Assembly: GCF_029784155.1 (NCBI RefSeq)
Contig: NC_073693.1
Span: 225,199,094-225,263,093 of the forward strand
Source of the DNA: Uranotaenia lowii
Lineage: Eukaryota > Arthropoda > Insecta > Diptera > Culicidae
Length of the DNA stretch: 64,000 bases
Direction of reading: 5' to 3'
Made by a program: the position numbers and the translations under genes. The notes under the pieces are model-generated. The model did not search any database. It was given only the letters and a program-made list of their open reading frames with translations, and had not been told where the DNA came from. Below are positions 32,195 to 47,109 of the stretch, piece after piece (the stretch's first letter is position 1; each line of letters starts with the position of its first letter).

Positions 32195-32800
32195 GATTTT
32201 TTTTTTATTATCTGACAATTTGCGCCGGGGGTCTTCAGATTTTTCCCAAAATTGAAAATTTGGTTCATTTTTGCGACTTAAAAACACATGTATTTTTTCA
32301 GATTTCTTACATTTTTATTTTTTGAGTTAGCTTCGGTTAGATTTTTTTGTAAATAATAAATAACCATTTTTCAAAGCTACATAACTCTGTTGTTTTTCAA
32401 CGGAAATTATAAAATAGCACATTAAAATGCATTGAAATTATATCAGCTTTCCAAATAGAATAGTTGAAAAAAAAAATAATAAAATAATGACCTTCAACAT
32501 GAAAAGTTGTAAATAAACTTTAAATGGCGTCTAAAAGTACCGTCTGCACCACCGAATATTTTGCAAAAAATACCATTGTATAGCTCGATTCATGATGCAA
32601 CTTTCATCTGAAGACACCAAAGTGGGCCATTAACACCTTGAAGAGTTACGGAAGAAATAATGACAATAAATCTATTTTTTTGCATCGAAAACAAAAAATG
32701 GTGGAACAACTGCACTCACATATGGAGATAGCAAGCACTTCTAACAACATGGAAACAAAAGAACTTACCGAAGCAAGTAAAAAACACTACTTTTTCGTCT
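32195..32800 (+). repeat. Inverted repeat arm 1 (about 600 bp)
   Basis: Begins GGGGATTTTTTTTTTATTAT and matches the inverse of 36780-37375 nearly throughout (for example GGTGCAGACGGTACTTTTAGACGCC in arm 2). Outer edges show AGTAGT. It could be two copies of one element in opposite orientation. Confidence 0.75.
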
Positions 32801-32872
32801 GCTTTGTAGAGTGTTTGCAGCAAAACTGACTTTAAATTTTAACCAAAATTCTGAGTATTGTATTGTTTAAGT

Positions 32873-33109
32873 CAGGCATGTCAAACTCGTTTAAGTGTGC
32901 GGGCCGCATTAAAAATCATCATTTCCAAAAAAAATATTATTACCTCTCGTAGCAAAAAAAAACATCTTTTTAATATTTTGTGGCAGGAAAGCCAGCGTAC
33001 TTCTGTGTAGTAGGGAATTTTGTGATAATTTAAGACGGGGCTAGGCGGGCCGCATTGACCTAGGCGGCGGGCCGCATGCGGCCCGCGAACCCCTAGTTTG
33101 ACATGCCTG
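32873..33109. mobile_element. hAT MITE CAGGCATGTCAAACT, 237 bp, 8-bp duplication GTTTAAGT
   Basis: The inverted ends CAGGCATGTCAAACT and AGTTTGACATGCCTG are perfect. GTTTAAGT flanks at 32865-32872 and 33110-33117. The interior is rich in GGGCCGCA / GCGGCCCGC, a hallmark of a widespread group of animal hAT MITEs. No coding. Confidence 0.93.
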
Positions 33110-33172
33110 GTTTAAGTGATATAACTAATAATGGGAATGTTGCTTTTACAACCTGGTCATAAACTATATAAC

Positions 33173-34480
33173 TTACTAGCTGATCCCATACGAACTTCGA
33201 TTCGCTTTCAACTTGGACAATGTCATGAACAGTTTGTATGAAGGCCAATTGCCAAGCATTTTCCAGATGCACTTGTTAATTTATAATTGCAAAAATATTG
33301 GTCGATCACTTTGTCTGTCGTCTGCTACTAAATTTGAAATCAGAAATCCTTTGACCGTGTCAAAAAACCACGTATATAAATTTCGACTCGATCATTGCAT
33401 AATAACGCAATTATTGCCAAAAAGCTAAACCCCTTTCGGGGGCTCTTATATAATCTTTGATGACTGAAATCGATTGCCCTTCCCTCAAAATTCCCGTGTG
33501 CAAATTTTCAAAGCAATCCATTGTATAATTACGTCAATATTGCTAAAAACAGTGAATAATTAATTCGACCCTTTCGTCGACACCAGGCAAAACATTTGAC
33601 ATCTGAAATCGGTTGCTCGTCCCTGAAAACTACGGTGTGCAAATTTTCATCCCAATCCGATGTAAAATAACGACGATATTGCAAGGTTAATATGGATGAC
33701 CTCCTTTGCCGGCCCCTTCCACTGAAATTAATACCTGAAATCCATTACTCATCTCTAAAAAACTCTCGTGTACCAATTTTCGTCTGAATCCGATATATAA
33801 TTACGACAATATCGCATCAACAGTAAATAGTTAATTTGGACGACCCCTTTGGCCGACCCCTGATTTTAGTTTGGATAAGTGAAATCAGTTGTTTGTCTCT
33901 AATAACTCCTATGTGCAAATTTTCATCCCAATCCGATGTATAAAAACGTTAATATCACTAAGATACTGAAAATTTAATATGGATGACCCCTTTTGCCGGC
34001 CCCTTACACTGAATTTGATTGCACTCAAATCGATTGCACGTCACTCAAAACTATCGTGTACCAATTTTCATCTGAATACGATGTATAATAACATCAATAT
34101 CGCAAAAACAGCTATTAGTTAATATGGACGACCCCTTTGGCTGACCCCTTATACAAAATTTGACACCTGAAATCGATTGCTCGTCTTTCAAAACACTCAT
34201 GTGCAAATTTTTTAACACGATCCGACGAAAAGTAACGTCAATATCGCGAAAACAATATTTGTGTTCTATGGACGACCCCCTTCAGAAGGAGTCATCCGAA
34301 AATCTAAAAATATTTTTCATCCTTCCTGGTCCTAATGAGCATCCATGCCAAATTTCAGCTCTCTAGCCCTTAAGACGGCTGAGTCTATAGAGGACAAACA
34401 AACAAACAAACAAACAAACAAACAAACAAACAAACAAACAAACAAACAAACAAACAAACAAACATACGGAAATGGCTTTT
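33173..34480 (+). repeat. Tandem array of about 142-bp units, head ACTAGCTGA, tail CAAA repeat
   Basis: GTGCAAATTTTCA or GTACCAATTTTCA recurs near 33500, 33637, 33772, 33914, 34056 and 34201. Between them are GAAATCGATTGC, AACGTCAATATCGC and TGGACGACCCC. It ends with GAGTCTATAGAGGA, then the CAAA tract at 34393-34464 and TTTTTATATA. The same family is inverted at 53120-54590. Class unknown. Confidence 0.8.
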
Positions 34481-34484
34481 TATA

Positions 34485-35446
34485 TAAGGTACACCGGGGC
34501 AAGTGCAAACGATTTTCACCATAAATAGTTCAACTTTCACATGTCCTAGAAAAATATGTAAATCTTCAAAAATTATCAATTATCGTTCGTTGCATCATTA
34601 AAATGGTTCTCAACAAATGCCCGTAGAAAGTGAAAAATTTAAAAAATTTTGGTGAAAAGAAACGGCACTTTTGTGAAAAAATTTCTAAGTTTGCACTTGC
34701 CCCGTTTATGGGGGCAAGTGCAAACGCAATGCATTTCCGAACTTATTCAAAGATGCGTCAGTGTATCGTTACTAAAACGAATTTAATACATGTTCCGGTA
34801 TGTTTTATCAACTTTTTTTGATGTATTTGCTGTTTTTCTGCTATATTAATTACTTTTTGGAACTTCAGTTTTGCTGACTGTTGTTTGAAGCAAAAGACCT
34901 TCATTTGCTAAGGCATTACGGAATTTTGAATATCCGCTTCAGATACAACACTTTCGATACCCTTTCTGACCACTCTAATATAATGCTGAACCATTTTTGA
35001 GATGATTTTTTTTTAATGTCTGATGTTACACGGCTTAAAGGTGCGTTTGCACTTGCCCCGCAGTGTGGGTTGACAGGAGTGAATATTATTTTCACAATTT
35101 TTAGGGTCTACTGAAAATTTATCATAAATTTTCTGCTTTCACCTGAGTATCAGTCCCAAACACTCACCTTTCGACGAAAAATTGGATTTGAATGCCCTTT
35201 TTGCAGCCAAAAAAAGCAAAACAAAATCACACTTTTCATGTCTAGTACGTACTTGAATTCGTGTGTAATCAAACAGTGCCATGTTTTTAGTGAATAATTG
35301 AAAGAAAGTTTAGTTTATCTATGTCAGATTGTTGGTTTGGACAACAACAACTTCTAGAAGAAGAAATATTTTTTAATTTTTTTGTAACAGAGGAAAGTTG
35401 ATCGTTTGCACTTGCCCCGAGTTTGCACTTGCCCCGGTGTACCTTA
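34485..35446. mobile_element. Palindrome-ended element with repeated GTTTGCACTTGCCCC
   Basis: The ends are inverted: TAAGGTACACCGGGGCAAGT and its inverse, flanked by TATA on both sides (34481-34484, 35447-35450). The 15-mer or its inverse occurs at both ends and again near 34687-34725, 35045 and 35420, so it is both terminal and internal. No transposase. It inserted in the TATA tail of the preceding array. Confidence 0.8.
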
Positions 35447-35450
35447 TATA

Positions 35451-36779
35451 GATTAATTTTTCGATCAAAGATCATTGTGAAGCATTATCAATGCCAATAG
35501 TAGAAGGTTCAGTCCCTGTGTTTGGGATCACAAAAATGTGTTAAAAAAATGAAATATAGACGTTCTTTACATAGTTTTTATATCCGGAGCTAAGCACTGG
35601 ACACCAAAATCCTTTCCCATTGATCAAAAAAGTATGAGAAAGTGGCATTTAAATGTTGTAGAAATAATCAAAGAGCTCAGTATGGCCAGCCCAGGCTGCA
35701 AAATGATGAAAATATGATACTTTTACCGTATTCGTTTTCTACATTCGCCCAGTTTTGAGGTTTACCATACTAGAACGAACATAATTCGTCGTCAGTGATT
35801 TGCTACCTCGATCGCTCACACACGAATCTTCAGTGTTCCACCGTCCATTTTAAATCAAATCTGGGGGATTACGGATGCAAAACTTAGCGCATAAACTTCT
35901 AAAAATGACAGTAAAATGTACATAACTTGTTGTGACCTGGTGCAAAACTGGGTATAAACGAATACGTTATTAGATTTTTGAATATAACATGAAGTCAGTT
36001 AAGCTGCAACAATCTACCGCACCTTCTTTCATAACAGTCCCATATACAAAAATAAGCAAGCGAGACAATCAGCTTTTTCTGTTTTGGAATATATTTTTGA
36101 ATTGTGACCACCACTTTCAGCATAAACGAAAATCGTTTCTAGGTTGTCATAATAAATCGTTAAGGCTGAAATTTTCGAAATTGGGTTATTGGTAAGGTCG
36201 AGAGCACCATTTTTATTCATTATGTTAATCGACCATATTTGAAACCTTTTTCGATTGTACTAGCATAACAGTCCCATACAAAATACATATATTTTTCTCA
36301 CCAAGCTTAAGACTTAAATTTGATCATTTTTGAACTTCTAAATGCAATTGTCAGAAAAATTAACATTCTTTTGCACAAAAATATCATGAATTCCACATTG
36401 TAAGTTGAATCTTTTTACGATTTTTGATTGCATCCGATAGTTTTTCGCTCAGGAAGTCATTCCCAGACCTGCCTTCGAAAACTAGTGTGCATCATTCGAC
36501 ATCAAGTGAGTTAATAAAAAGTTTAAATGATTCAAAGCAATGAACCAAAGACTATTTTGCCTAAAGAGACATTGAAAAGTAACCAAATCCGTGGTATTTC
36601 ACATAAGGGACTGTTATTCAGGTATATTTCATATAGTACAGCCACTAATTGATATTTTTTTTTTTAAATTCCTAGAACAAAACCTCTTTTTTTAGTCTTT
36701 TATGTTGAAGCCTTATGTTGACCTAAAATGACGAAAATTCATATGGGACTGTTATGCAAGTAAGGGCAGTCTGAAAAGG
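35451..36779. other. Spacer between inverted arms, unrecognised
   Basis: AT-rich. The word ATAACAGTCCCATA occurs near 36030 and 36265 and inverted near 36606 and 36745, hinting at a further decayed element. No coding frame supported. Confidence 0.4.
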
Positions 36780-37375
36780 ACGAAAAAATAGTGTTTTTTA
36801 CCTGCTTTGATAAGTTCTTTTGTTTCCATCTTGTTAGAAGTGCTTGCTATCTCCATATGTGAGTGCAGTTGTTCGAGCATTGTTTGTTTTCGATGCAAAA
36901 AAAAGGGATTTATTGTCATTGTATCTTTCATAACTCTTCAAGATGTTAATGGCCCTCTTTGGTGTCTTCAGATGAAAGTTGCATCATGAATCGAGCTATA
37001 CAATGGTATTTTTTGCAAAATATTCGGTGGTGCAGACGGTACTTTTAGACGCCATTTAAAGTTAATTTACAACTTTTCATGTTGAAGGTCATTATTTAAT
37101 TTTTTTCAACTATTCTATTTGGAAAGCTGATAAAATTTCAATGCATTTTAATGTGTTATTTTATAATTTCCGTTGAGAAACAACAGAGTTATGTAGCTTT
37201 GAAAAATGGTTATTTTTTATTTACAAAAAAATCTAACCGAAGCTAACTCAAAAAATAAAAATGTAAGAAATCTGAAAAAATACATGTGTTTTTAAGTCGC
37301 AAAAATGAACCAAATTTTCAATTTTGGGGAAAATCTGAAGACCCCCGGCACAAACCCGTCAGATAATAAAAAAAA
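36780..37375 (-). repeat. Inverted repeat arm 2
   Basis: Inverse of 32195-32800, ending AAAAAAAAAATCCCC before AGTAGTCAACTACTG. The loop between the arms is about 4 kb. Confidence 0.75.
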
Positions 37376-37500
37376 AATCCCCAGTAGTCAACTACTGTAA
37401 ACATTGACAGTAGGACAGTAGGACACTACTTTGTTTTGGAATGTTTCCTCTATTAGTGCTCAAAATTTCATCACGATTTGTTTTGTTTCAAAAAAGTTAC

Positions 37501-38325
37501 ACGTGATGGGAACCGTGAAACGAAAATTAATTTTGGACACCCACGTTAAAAACCGGGTCGGGTTCAAAAATCGCGAAATCAATAAAAAATGGTCAGATCG
37601 ACCGGGGACAGCGTTCTCTAGTTAATGTTCCCGTGAGATGCAAACTATTGATCGGCAGGTTCATACCAAGCGTCATAGTGGAATTAAGGATAGGAAACTG
37701 CATTTGAAGGTGTTGAGAACGATCAAGGCAAACCCAGGGCAGTCGGACTATGACATCGCCAAGAATTACACGACCGGTGCACCGTCAGAAGGATTCGTCT
37801 GTGCGAAGGAATACGATCTTATCGAACCAGCAACCAAACCGGATATTGATGCAGAATTTAGTAGCCAAAGGACGTGCCCGGCAGTTATACAACAAGGCCT
37901 TAACGAAGTACGACGGATACATCCTCATTGATGACGAAACTATGACGTGAAGATGGATTTTGGGCAGCTTTCTGGTCAAAAATTTTAATAAGCCTAAGCA
38001 AGTTAAAAATCGTTTTAGCCGATAAGTTGCAAGAACGTGTTTGATCTGGCAAGGTATTTGCAGCTGCGGACGAAAACCCCGGTTTTTGTGACAAACAAGA
38101 CCATACATCTTGGAGTACCTACAAGAAAGAGTGCCTGAGAAAACGTTTTCGACCTCACAAAGGACGAATGAACTTTTGGCCAGATTTGGCAAACTGTCAC
38201 TACAGCGAGGAGGTACTGCACAGCCAAAATTAATTGCTGTTAAATTACGGCAATTGTCCTGTAACAAAAATAAGCAGGACTTTTACCGCAATTTTACAGG
38301 TCGAAAAAAAATTATGTGACATTTA
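37501..38325 (+). pseudogene. Heavily decayed DD37E-type mariner transposase
   Basis: Plus-strand pieces in several frames line up in the order of a DD37E transposase: KVLRTIKANPGQSDYDIAK (helix-turn-helix), FVCAKEYDLIEPA, RARQLYNKALTKYDGYILID with DDET (first Asp), LIWQGICSCGRK, YLQE and RFGKLS. Several frameshifts and stops. The second Asp and final Glu regions are not clearly readable. No inverted repeats found. Not closely related to the copies in units A and B. Confidence 0.75.
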
Positions 38326-41140
38326 TTTTTACGTGTTCAAATTTTTTTACAGGCTGCTCTAGAGTTATAGACTTTGAAAAGTTCCTATTGGAATTTGTTT
38401 TGTTTATATTTTATTAACCTGGCTATTTTTAAATTCTAAATAAATATAATCTATTTGCAATTAGCATTATTGATCTGATTTTCAAGCAAAACAAAACAAA
38501 AGGAAGTGACAAAAATTAACAGGGCAATGATTAGAATATTGTTCGATTTGTGAAACGACTATATATTTTAGGACTACGGGTATATAATAAATATGATAGT
38601 GCTGTGTTCTGGTATTGTCGGTATGGAATGTGTGTGCTTGTACCCAGATGGATCCACACCACACGCAACTCACGATACTGCCAATTATTGCAGACAGTCT
38701 GGAAAAGTCAGACATTGCGATAAGGTGATAGCAAAATCTACATGATCTCCAATGCCCCGCTGACATTGAGCTTTAGTCTTCATCCCTCAATATTTTACCG
38801 TTTCTAATTATGATCACTTGGAAAATTAACTCCAATCGCAAAATGGCAAGATTTTTTGTTTTATAAGAACACTAAAATATAGAGTTCGGAGTAGTAGTCT
38901 AGTTAAGAGTCAATTCATATTAAGTTTATTCATTACTGGGTGAGTTTATTCACTACTGAACACAAGGCGACTTTACTTCAAATCACGGGAGAATAAATTT
39001 GAGGTCTATAATATTTTTTGGCGTTGTGTTGAAGGAATTATAACATTGTGTGGTAAAGGATGGATTTATTTTGGTTTACCCTGTATTATAGGCACCTAAT
39101 AATAGACCATTTAAAAAGCTTTCTCAAAAATATTATCACTGCAAGTTGATTACGGAAAAATAGTAGTCTTTAGACACTAGTTAATCTATACTCAAAGAAA
39201 GGATATTGTTCATTTTCAAAAATATATTCCATCTTCAAAATAATAATTCTCTGATGATTTCTTCAGAACATTTGAAAAATCCTTTTTATTTCGTTAGTAT
39301 TTCAATAAACGCTAAAAGTTTGTCCCTAAAGTATTCATTTACTTACAAATAAATTATTTTCACAAAGCTGTCCGTTATTAAATTAAATTTTATGAATATT
39401 TATACAATGTATCAGAAAGGAAAATGTTTTATTTAAATATGGGGTCTCAATGTGGTTTAAATTCTGGATTATTTATTATTATACGCGTTTTTTTTTCTTG
39501 TCAGCAATTATTTCGGTTTTCCAGAATGTTTCATGTCCAAATATCTTTTAAAACTTTTGAGAATTCATGACAGATTTTATTTTACGCTGTATGATTAGTG
39601 GAAAAGATTCGTGTTAAGATACCAAATCAAATGTAAGAGCATATTATCAATAATTCAGAAGTTTTCTTTTTCTATCACCAGTTCTAGAAGCTTTTAGTAG
39701 ATGGGAGGATTTTAAGAAATTATTTAAATGGGCGTGGAGCTGTATGTAAAATGGCGCTCATGTTCCGCCGTATTTTGTAGTTAAATTATGAAATGTTTTC
39801 CAGACATTAAAAAGCACTAACAGTCAATGTCTAAGTTAGAAACTAAATAGGGATTTTTCAAACAATATCATACATACAGACAGGAACTTTAAAATATGTT
39901 ATATTTTGGCATTTATAGTACAGATTTTTTCCGAAAGTAATGCGTTAAGATAAGTTATTAGGTATTTTTATTTAGGGCACAGCATTTTTCAAAAACACTA
40001 AACGCACATGATATGCAGATCTTAAACAAGAAATAGTATGACAACTTTTCTTGGAAGTATTCTACCAAGCTTCGCAATGCACCAATCATATTTAATTAAG
40101 GCAGTAATGAAAAACCATGTTATCGAAGATGCAAATTATAAAAAATGTCTTCAGCTGCCATGAAAAAAAAAATACACCAAAAATATTTTATATAAAGAAA
40201 ATTAAAATAATTGATTAGCCAATAAAAGTTTATATGTAAAAATGTGTGTTGGGTTAAATAATGACACACTTATTATTTTGATGTCAAAGTTTGAAGATCC
40301 TTAGTGACAGGTTTGTGGACAATTATAAAATAAGTGGTTAAAGCTTTGACCATAGGTGGGCTTAAGTTGATAGAAAGCTCATGTTCAAGGTTTTAATGCA
40401 TATTGAAAAATGATATATTATTGTCAATTCGTGGAATTTAAAAAATGAATACAATAATTGAAAACCAAATCAATAAAAAAAATTAAGCGCCTCTCAAAAT
40501 ATGAATTCAGAAAGAAAAGGTTACAGCAGGTCCAGCAATTCAATCATTTGTAAAAACAAAATACTATATGTTCCAAAGATTGCATTTCTTCTTTTGATCA
40601 AATTCAAGTTGAGAAATATAATCCTAAGAGGTATTTTAAGAGCAAATAACTCACTTGTGAATAAGAAAATCAATGCCAAATACCAAATCTTGTATTAAAT
40701 TTTGACCGTCAAAAAAAAAATTTTTTTTCAAGTTCAAGTATGTCTTAAAGATGTTATCAAAAAGAAATTTTGATTTAAGCATAAACAAACTACAGATTTT
40801 TTTTAACTCGAGAATGTGTAAATTTTAAACAAATGATACATTCATTTTACATATTTAAATAACGCTATACTTGCTTATTGAAACAAGTATATCTAAGTAA
40901 TGAGGCCCGAGTTTAGAAAAGCATTAAGGAATCTACAGAACGGCTGTTTTGAATTATCAAGCAAGAGATGGAAAAATGAAAGTCATATTATTGTATTATT
41001 GTATTTAATTTTGATATGTAATTGTATTTAATTTTGATATGTAATGACTAAAAAACTTAATAAGAATAATTTAGTCGTTCTGCAAGTTCGTTGATGCTAT
41101 AGGATCTAGTTTGAGGAAAATGAGCTAGTTTTATCAGGTT
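38326..41140. other. AT-rich stretch without recognisable genes
   Basis: 38580-38770 is less AT-rich but gives no convincing protein on either strand. The rest is low-complexity AT-rich sequence with no element ends seen. Confidence 0.4.
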
Positions 41141-41330
41141 TAATTATCGCTTTGAACTTGTGCACTGTACGGCAAGAACAAGTGCTATTGAAAAGGCACT
41201 ATCATCACAATTTTTTTTTTTATCAACAGGCCTCATAGACAGAAACAGGAGTTTCAAAAGGAAACGACTAGGAGCACAGAAGGAGTAGGGAAACCCCAAG
41301 GTCGTACCATTTACCAAAATGGATCCTGAT

Positions 41331-42139
41331 CTATAATACCTTCCCTTTACTAACATAAACCTTTCCTTTGATACTTGAATATAGATTCGCAGACGTACAG
41401 ACGGTTTCCATAGCTGGTGATACTTGCGTACCTCTGTTTTTGATTTCTTGAAAATGAATTTTTAAGATACACGAAGTTAAGGGGTTGCAAGTTGAACCAA
41501 AAGAGTATCTTACTAACATTCCTTCCTTTGTCCCTCATTGACTACTAGGACGTGGCCGGCGCCGTTATTGATCTTTTTTTTTTTTTTTTTTAAGGGAGAG
41601 CATGAGTTTTATGCACTGAGAATGTACTGTTAATCCCAAACACCATTCTGTTGGACTTTGCATAAAATTGATGGCCTCGATCAATCACGGAGTAGCAACC
41701 ATTGGCGATGTGGAACTTGTTCTGCTTAGCCACGCCAGCGATCATGAAATTCGAAATGCGTTTGAATGAATGGACATAATGCAACGTTTAATTTTTATAG
41801 AAACAATGAAAAATTATCGTATTTCTGAAAACTGTTATTGATAAATGAAGCATTTCGGATTTAATGATTTAAGGTGGATATGAGTAGTCAAACAAGCTAA
41901 GCTAAGCTAAGCTATTTGCAATTAGCATTATTTATCGTTATTTAATCTCATCAGGTGTACTTTCTCATACACACTACGCCTGGGAACGAAAACACTTGGA
42001 TGGAATTTCTTCTTGAAAGAACCCATCTCCGTACGGGTTGCCACGTCAAATGCCGCGTTAATTTATCCAAATCAGCGAGTTTGTCGGCGGTCAGACTGTC
42101 TCCATCGATGCAAACAATTCCATGCGGCGTCGAAATCAA
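41331..42139 (-). other. Unassigned open frames with coding-like composition
   Basis: Three minus-strand open stretches of about 62-64 codons (41331-41519, 41590-41784, 41951-42139) lie in a region of higher GC than its neighbours. Translations are not low-complexity (for example HIANGCYSVIDRGHQFY and GIVCIDGDSLTADKLADLDK). They could be exons of one gene or fragments of an old mobile element. Between them are a 23-bp poly-T at about 41574 and an AGCTA tandem repeat at 41896-41914, which argue against a simple intact gene. I do not recognise the protein. Confidence 0.25.
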
Positions 42140-42748
42140 TAGCGACTACACAGGAAATGCTCTTGAAAAAGCTAACCGTAAACCATTTTGCCGTATATCC
42201 GGTTTATTTCGAGCTATAAAAAAAATCTAAGATAAAAATCTGTTCTGAACTTCAAGCGGAAAAAAAGTTACCTCTTCTTGCCTCCTTAGATCTGACAATT
42301 GATCGCACCGCTATTTTCGGAGTAATTGTCATTTTCGCTAAGCTGACTTGTGCGATCTCCTGAATAGTGAAATTTTGGCAGTCGAACAGTTACTAGCATA
42401 ATGGTTTTTGTGTTTTCAATCGACAACCTTAATTATCATTGTACTGGAATTTGAAACTAGCCTGTAAAAAATCTGCTCACTAAAAATTATTGTCTTGGAC
42501 CTGTAAAACTAGGGCAAATATCATGCTCCATTTTGTTACAGAACATTCGCTGTAATTTTGAATGATTTTACATTTTTTTAAACAAATCAACCTCAATTTA
42601 CATGCTTTTTCGATTACCGGCAGTTTTATTTAATAGGTAACCATTTTCAATGACACGTAATTGTCATTATTTTTTTCTGTGTATACAGTGGTATTGAGAC
42701 AACGAGTTTTTTTAATGTCTTTATTTGGATCATTACTTTTATATTACA

Positions 42749-45323
<2,575 letters not shown>

Positions 45324-45614
45324 TTATTACATAAAATTTGGTGTTCAGATCAGTAATGTACTGTTCAGAGCCCAGAGATTTAACTTATCACTGAAATTAA
45401 TTTATTCGACTTGAATTAGTTGAGCACAATTATTTATTTTAATGTAGGAGGACATCCTGTAATGTCATACAAAATGTTAATAATCATAATAAACCTTAAC
45501 CTAAAAGCTATTCTTAAATTTAACTTATTGTGGAGAGAGCGAATCTCTGCGATGCGCGAGACTGCATTGATTTGCCTCTGAAGTTAGAAATGATTTTGTT
45601 GGCTAAGGTGGAAA

Positions 45615-47105
45615 AACATGAAATCTAACAAAGCACCTGGGATCGATTGCATCCATGCTGAAATGCTGAAAGCCGACCCTGCCCTATCAGCACAAATGTT
45701 GCACCGTCCTTTCGCTGACATCTAGGATACTGCAACATTCTCGGCCGACTGGATGCAGGGTATCCTCGTAAAGCTCCCGAAGAAAGGAGACCTGACAGAT
45801 TGCGGTAACTGGCGAGGCATAACGTTGATCTGTACAACCCTCAAAGTACTCTGCAAAGTGATCCTGAACAGGATTCAGGAGAAAATCGACGCTACACTCC
45901 GACGGCAACAAGCTGGATTCCGATCCGGACGATCATGTGTGGACCACATTACAACGCTACGAATCATACTGGAACAAATCAACGAATTCCTGGACTCTGT
46001 TCTGCTGGTTTTCGTTGATTTCGAAAAAGCATTCGACCGACTTAACCATGAAAACATCTGGGCGGCTCTAAGGCGACGAGGGGTCCCAGAGAAACTAGTC
46101 CATCTCATCGAAGCACAGTACGAGGCATTTTCGTGCAAGGTCTTGCACGACGGTGTCTTGTCCGAACCAATCCCGGTAACTGCTGGAGTGAGACAAGGAT
46201 GTATCTTATCACCGCTACTTTTTCTCATCGTAATGGATGAGATTCTGATTGGATCGATTGACTGTGCACCGAACCGAAGATTGCCGTGGAATCATTCAAC
46301 AATGGAGCAACTGAAGGACCTTGACCTGGCTGACGATATTGTTTTGCTCGCCCAAACGCAACCAGATATGCAGAGCAAACTCGACGACCTCACCGAAAGT
46401 TCCAAGGCCAATGTCGGAAAGACCAAGTCGATGGAGATCAACACAGGAAATCCTTCCAGTTTCATGGAAGCTGGGCAACAAGTTGAAAAAGTGGAGTGCT
46501 TCCAGTATCTTGGTAGCCAGAAAACGCCTGATGGTGGTACCAGAAAAGACATCGAAACCCGGATCAGAAAGGCCCGATTTGCGTTTGCGAGTCTCCGAAA
46601 CATCTGGCGGTCACGCCAGATCTCTCTACGAACGAAAATCCGAATCTTCAACTCAAATGTCAAATCCGTATTGCTGTTCGGGTGCGAAACTTAGTGCACA
46701 TTTGCGGTAACGACGCGAAAACTGTAAGTATTTGTAAACCGCTGCCTGCGGAATATCATCCGCACTTGGTGGCCTGGCAACTGGATCTCGAATGAGGAAC
46801 GACATCGCCGGTGTCATCAAAAGGCGCTAGAAATCCAGATTCGGGAACGTAAGTGGAGATGGATTGGGCACACGCTGCGAAAAGATGAAAACGAGATTTG
46901 CAGAGAGGCGCTAGATTGGAATCCAGAAGGTCATCGAAGAAGAGGCAGACCCAGAAACTCGTGGCGGCAAAGCCTAGCCGCTGAAATCCGAACTGTCGAC
47001 GAGAATCTTGACTGGGACCAAGTGAAGACGCTGGCTCCGGATCGTCAACAGTGGAGGTCTTTTACCACGGCCCTATGCACCGGAGGATTGGCGCGGGATT
47101 ATTAA
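45615..47105 (+). pseudogene. RTE-type LINE ORF2 (copy 2), 5'-truncated, C-terminus present
   Basis: Begins inside RT (MKSNKAPGIDCI) and runs through NWRGITLI, VDFEKAFDRLNHE, VRQGCILSPLLF and the catalytic-site motif LADDIVLLA. The C-terminal region follows (FQYLGS, then RKWRWIGHTLRK, then HRRRGRPRNSW). Lesions: TGG to TAG at about 45724, a small deletion near 46405 between TESSKA and NVGKTKSM, a stop at 46692, and degraded frames to 47105. The end GATTATTAAGTAGTAAGTAAG is a short tandem tail of the sort RTE elements carry. It supplies the C-terminus that copy 1 (1-2208) loses at the window edge. Confidence 0.92.
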
Positions 47106-47109
47106 GTAG

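Noticed and set aside
33173..34390. Regularly spaced repeats considered as a CRISPR array
   Set aside because: Units are about 142 bp and diverged throughout, with no constant repeat plus unique spacer pattern, and the genome is eukaryotic.
34393..34464. CAAA tract as a possible CRISPR-like or telomeric repeat
   Set aside because: Simple tetranucleotide microsatellite at the tail of a tandem array; no spacers.
36807..36989. 60-codon plus-strand frame in arm 2
   Set aside because: Lies in an inverted repeat; its counterpart in arm 1 is broken and reads nothing recognisable.
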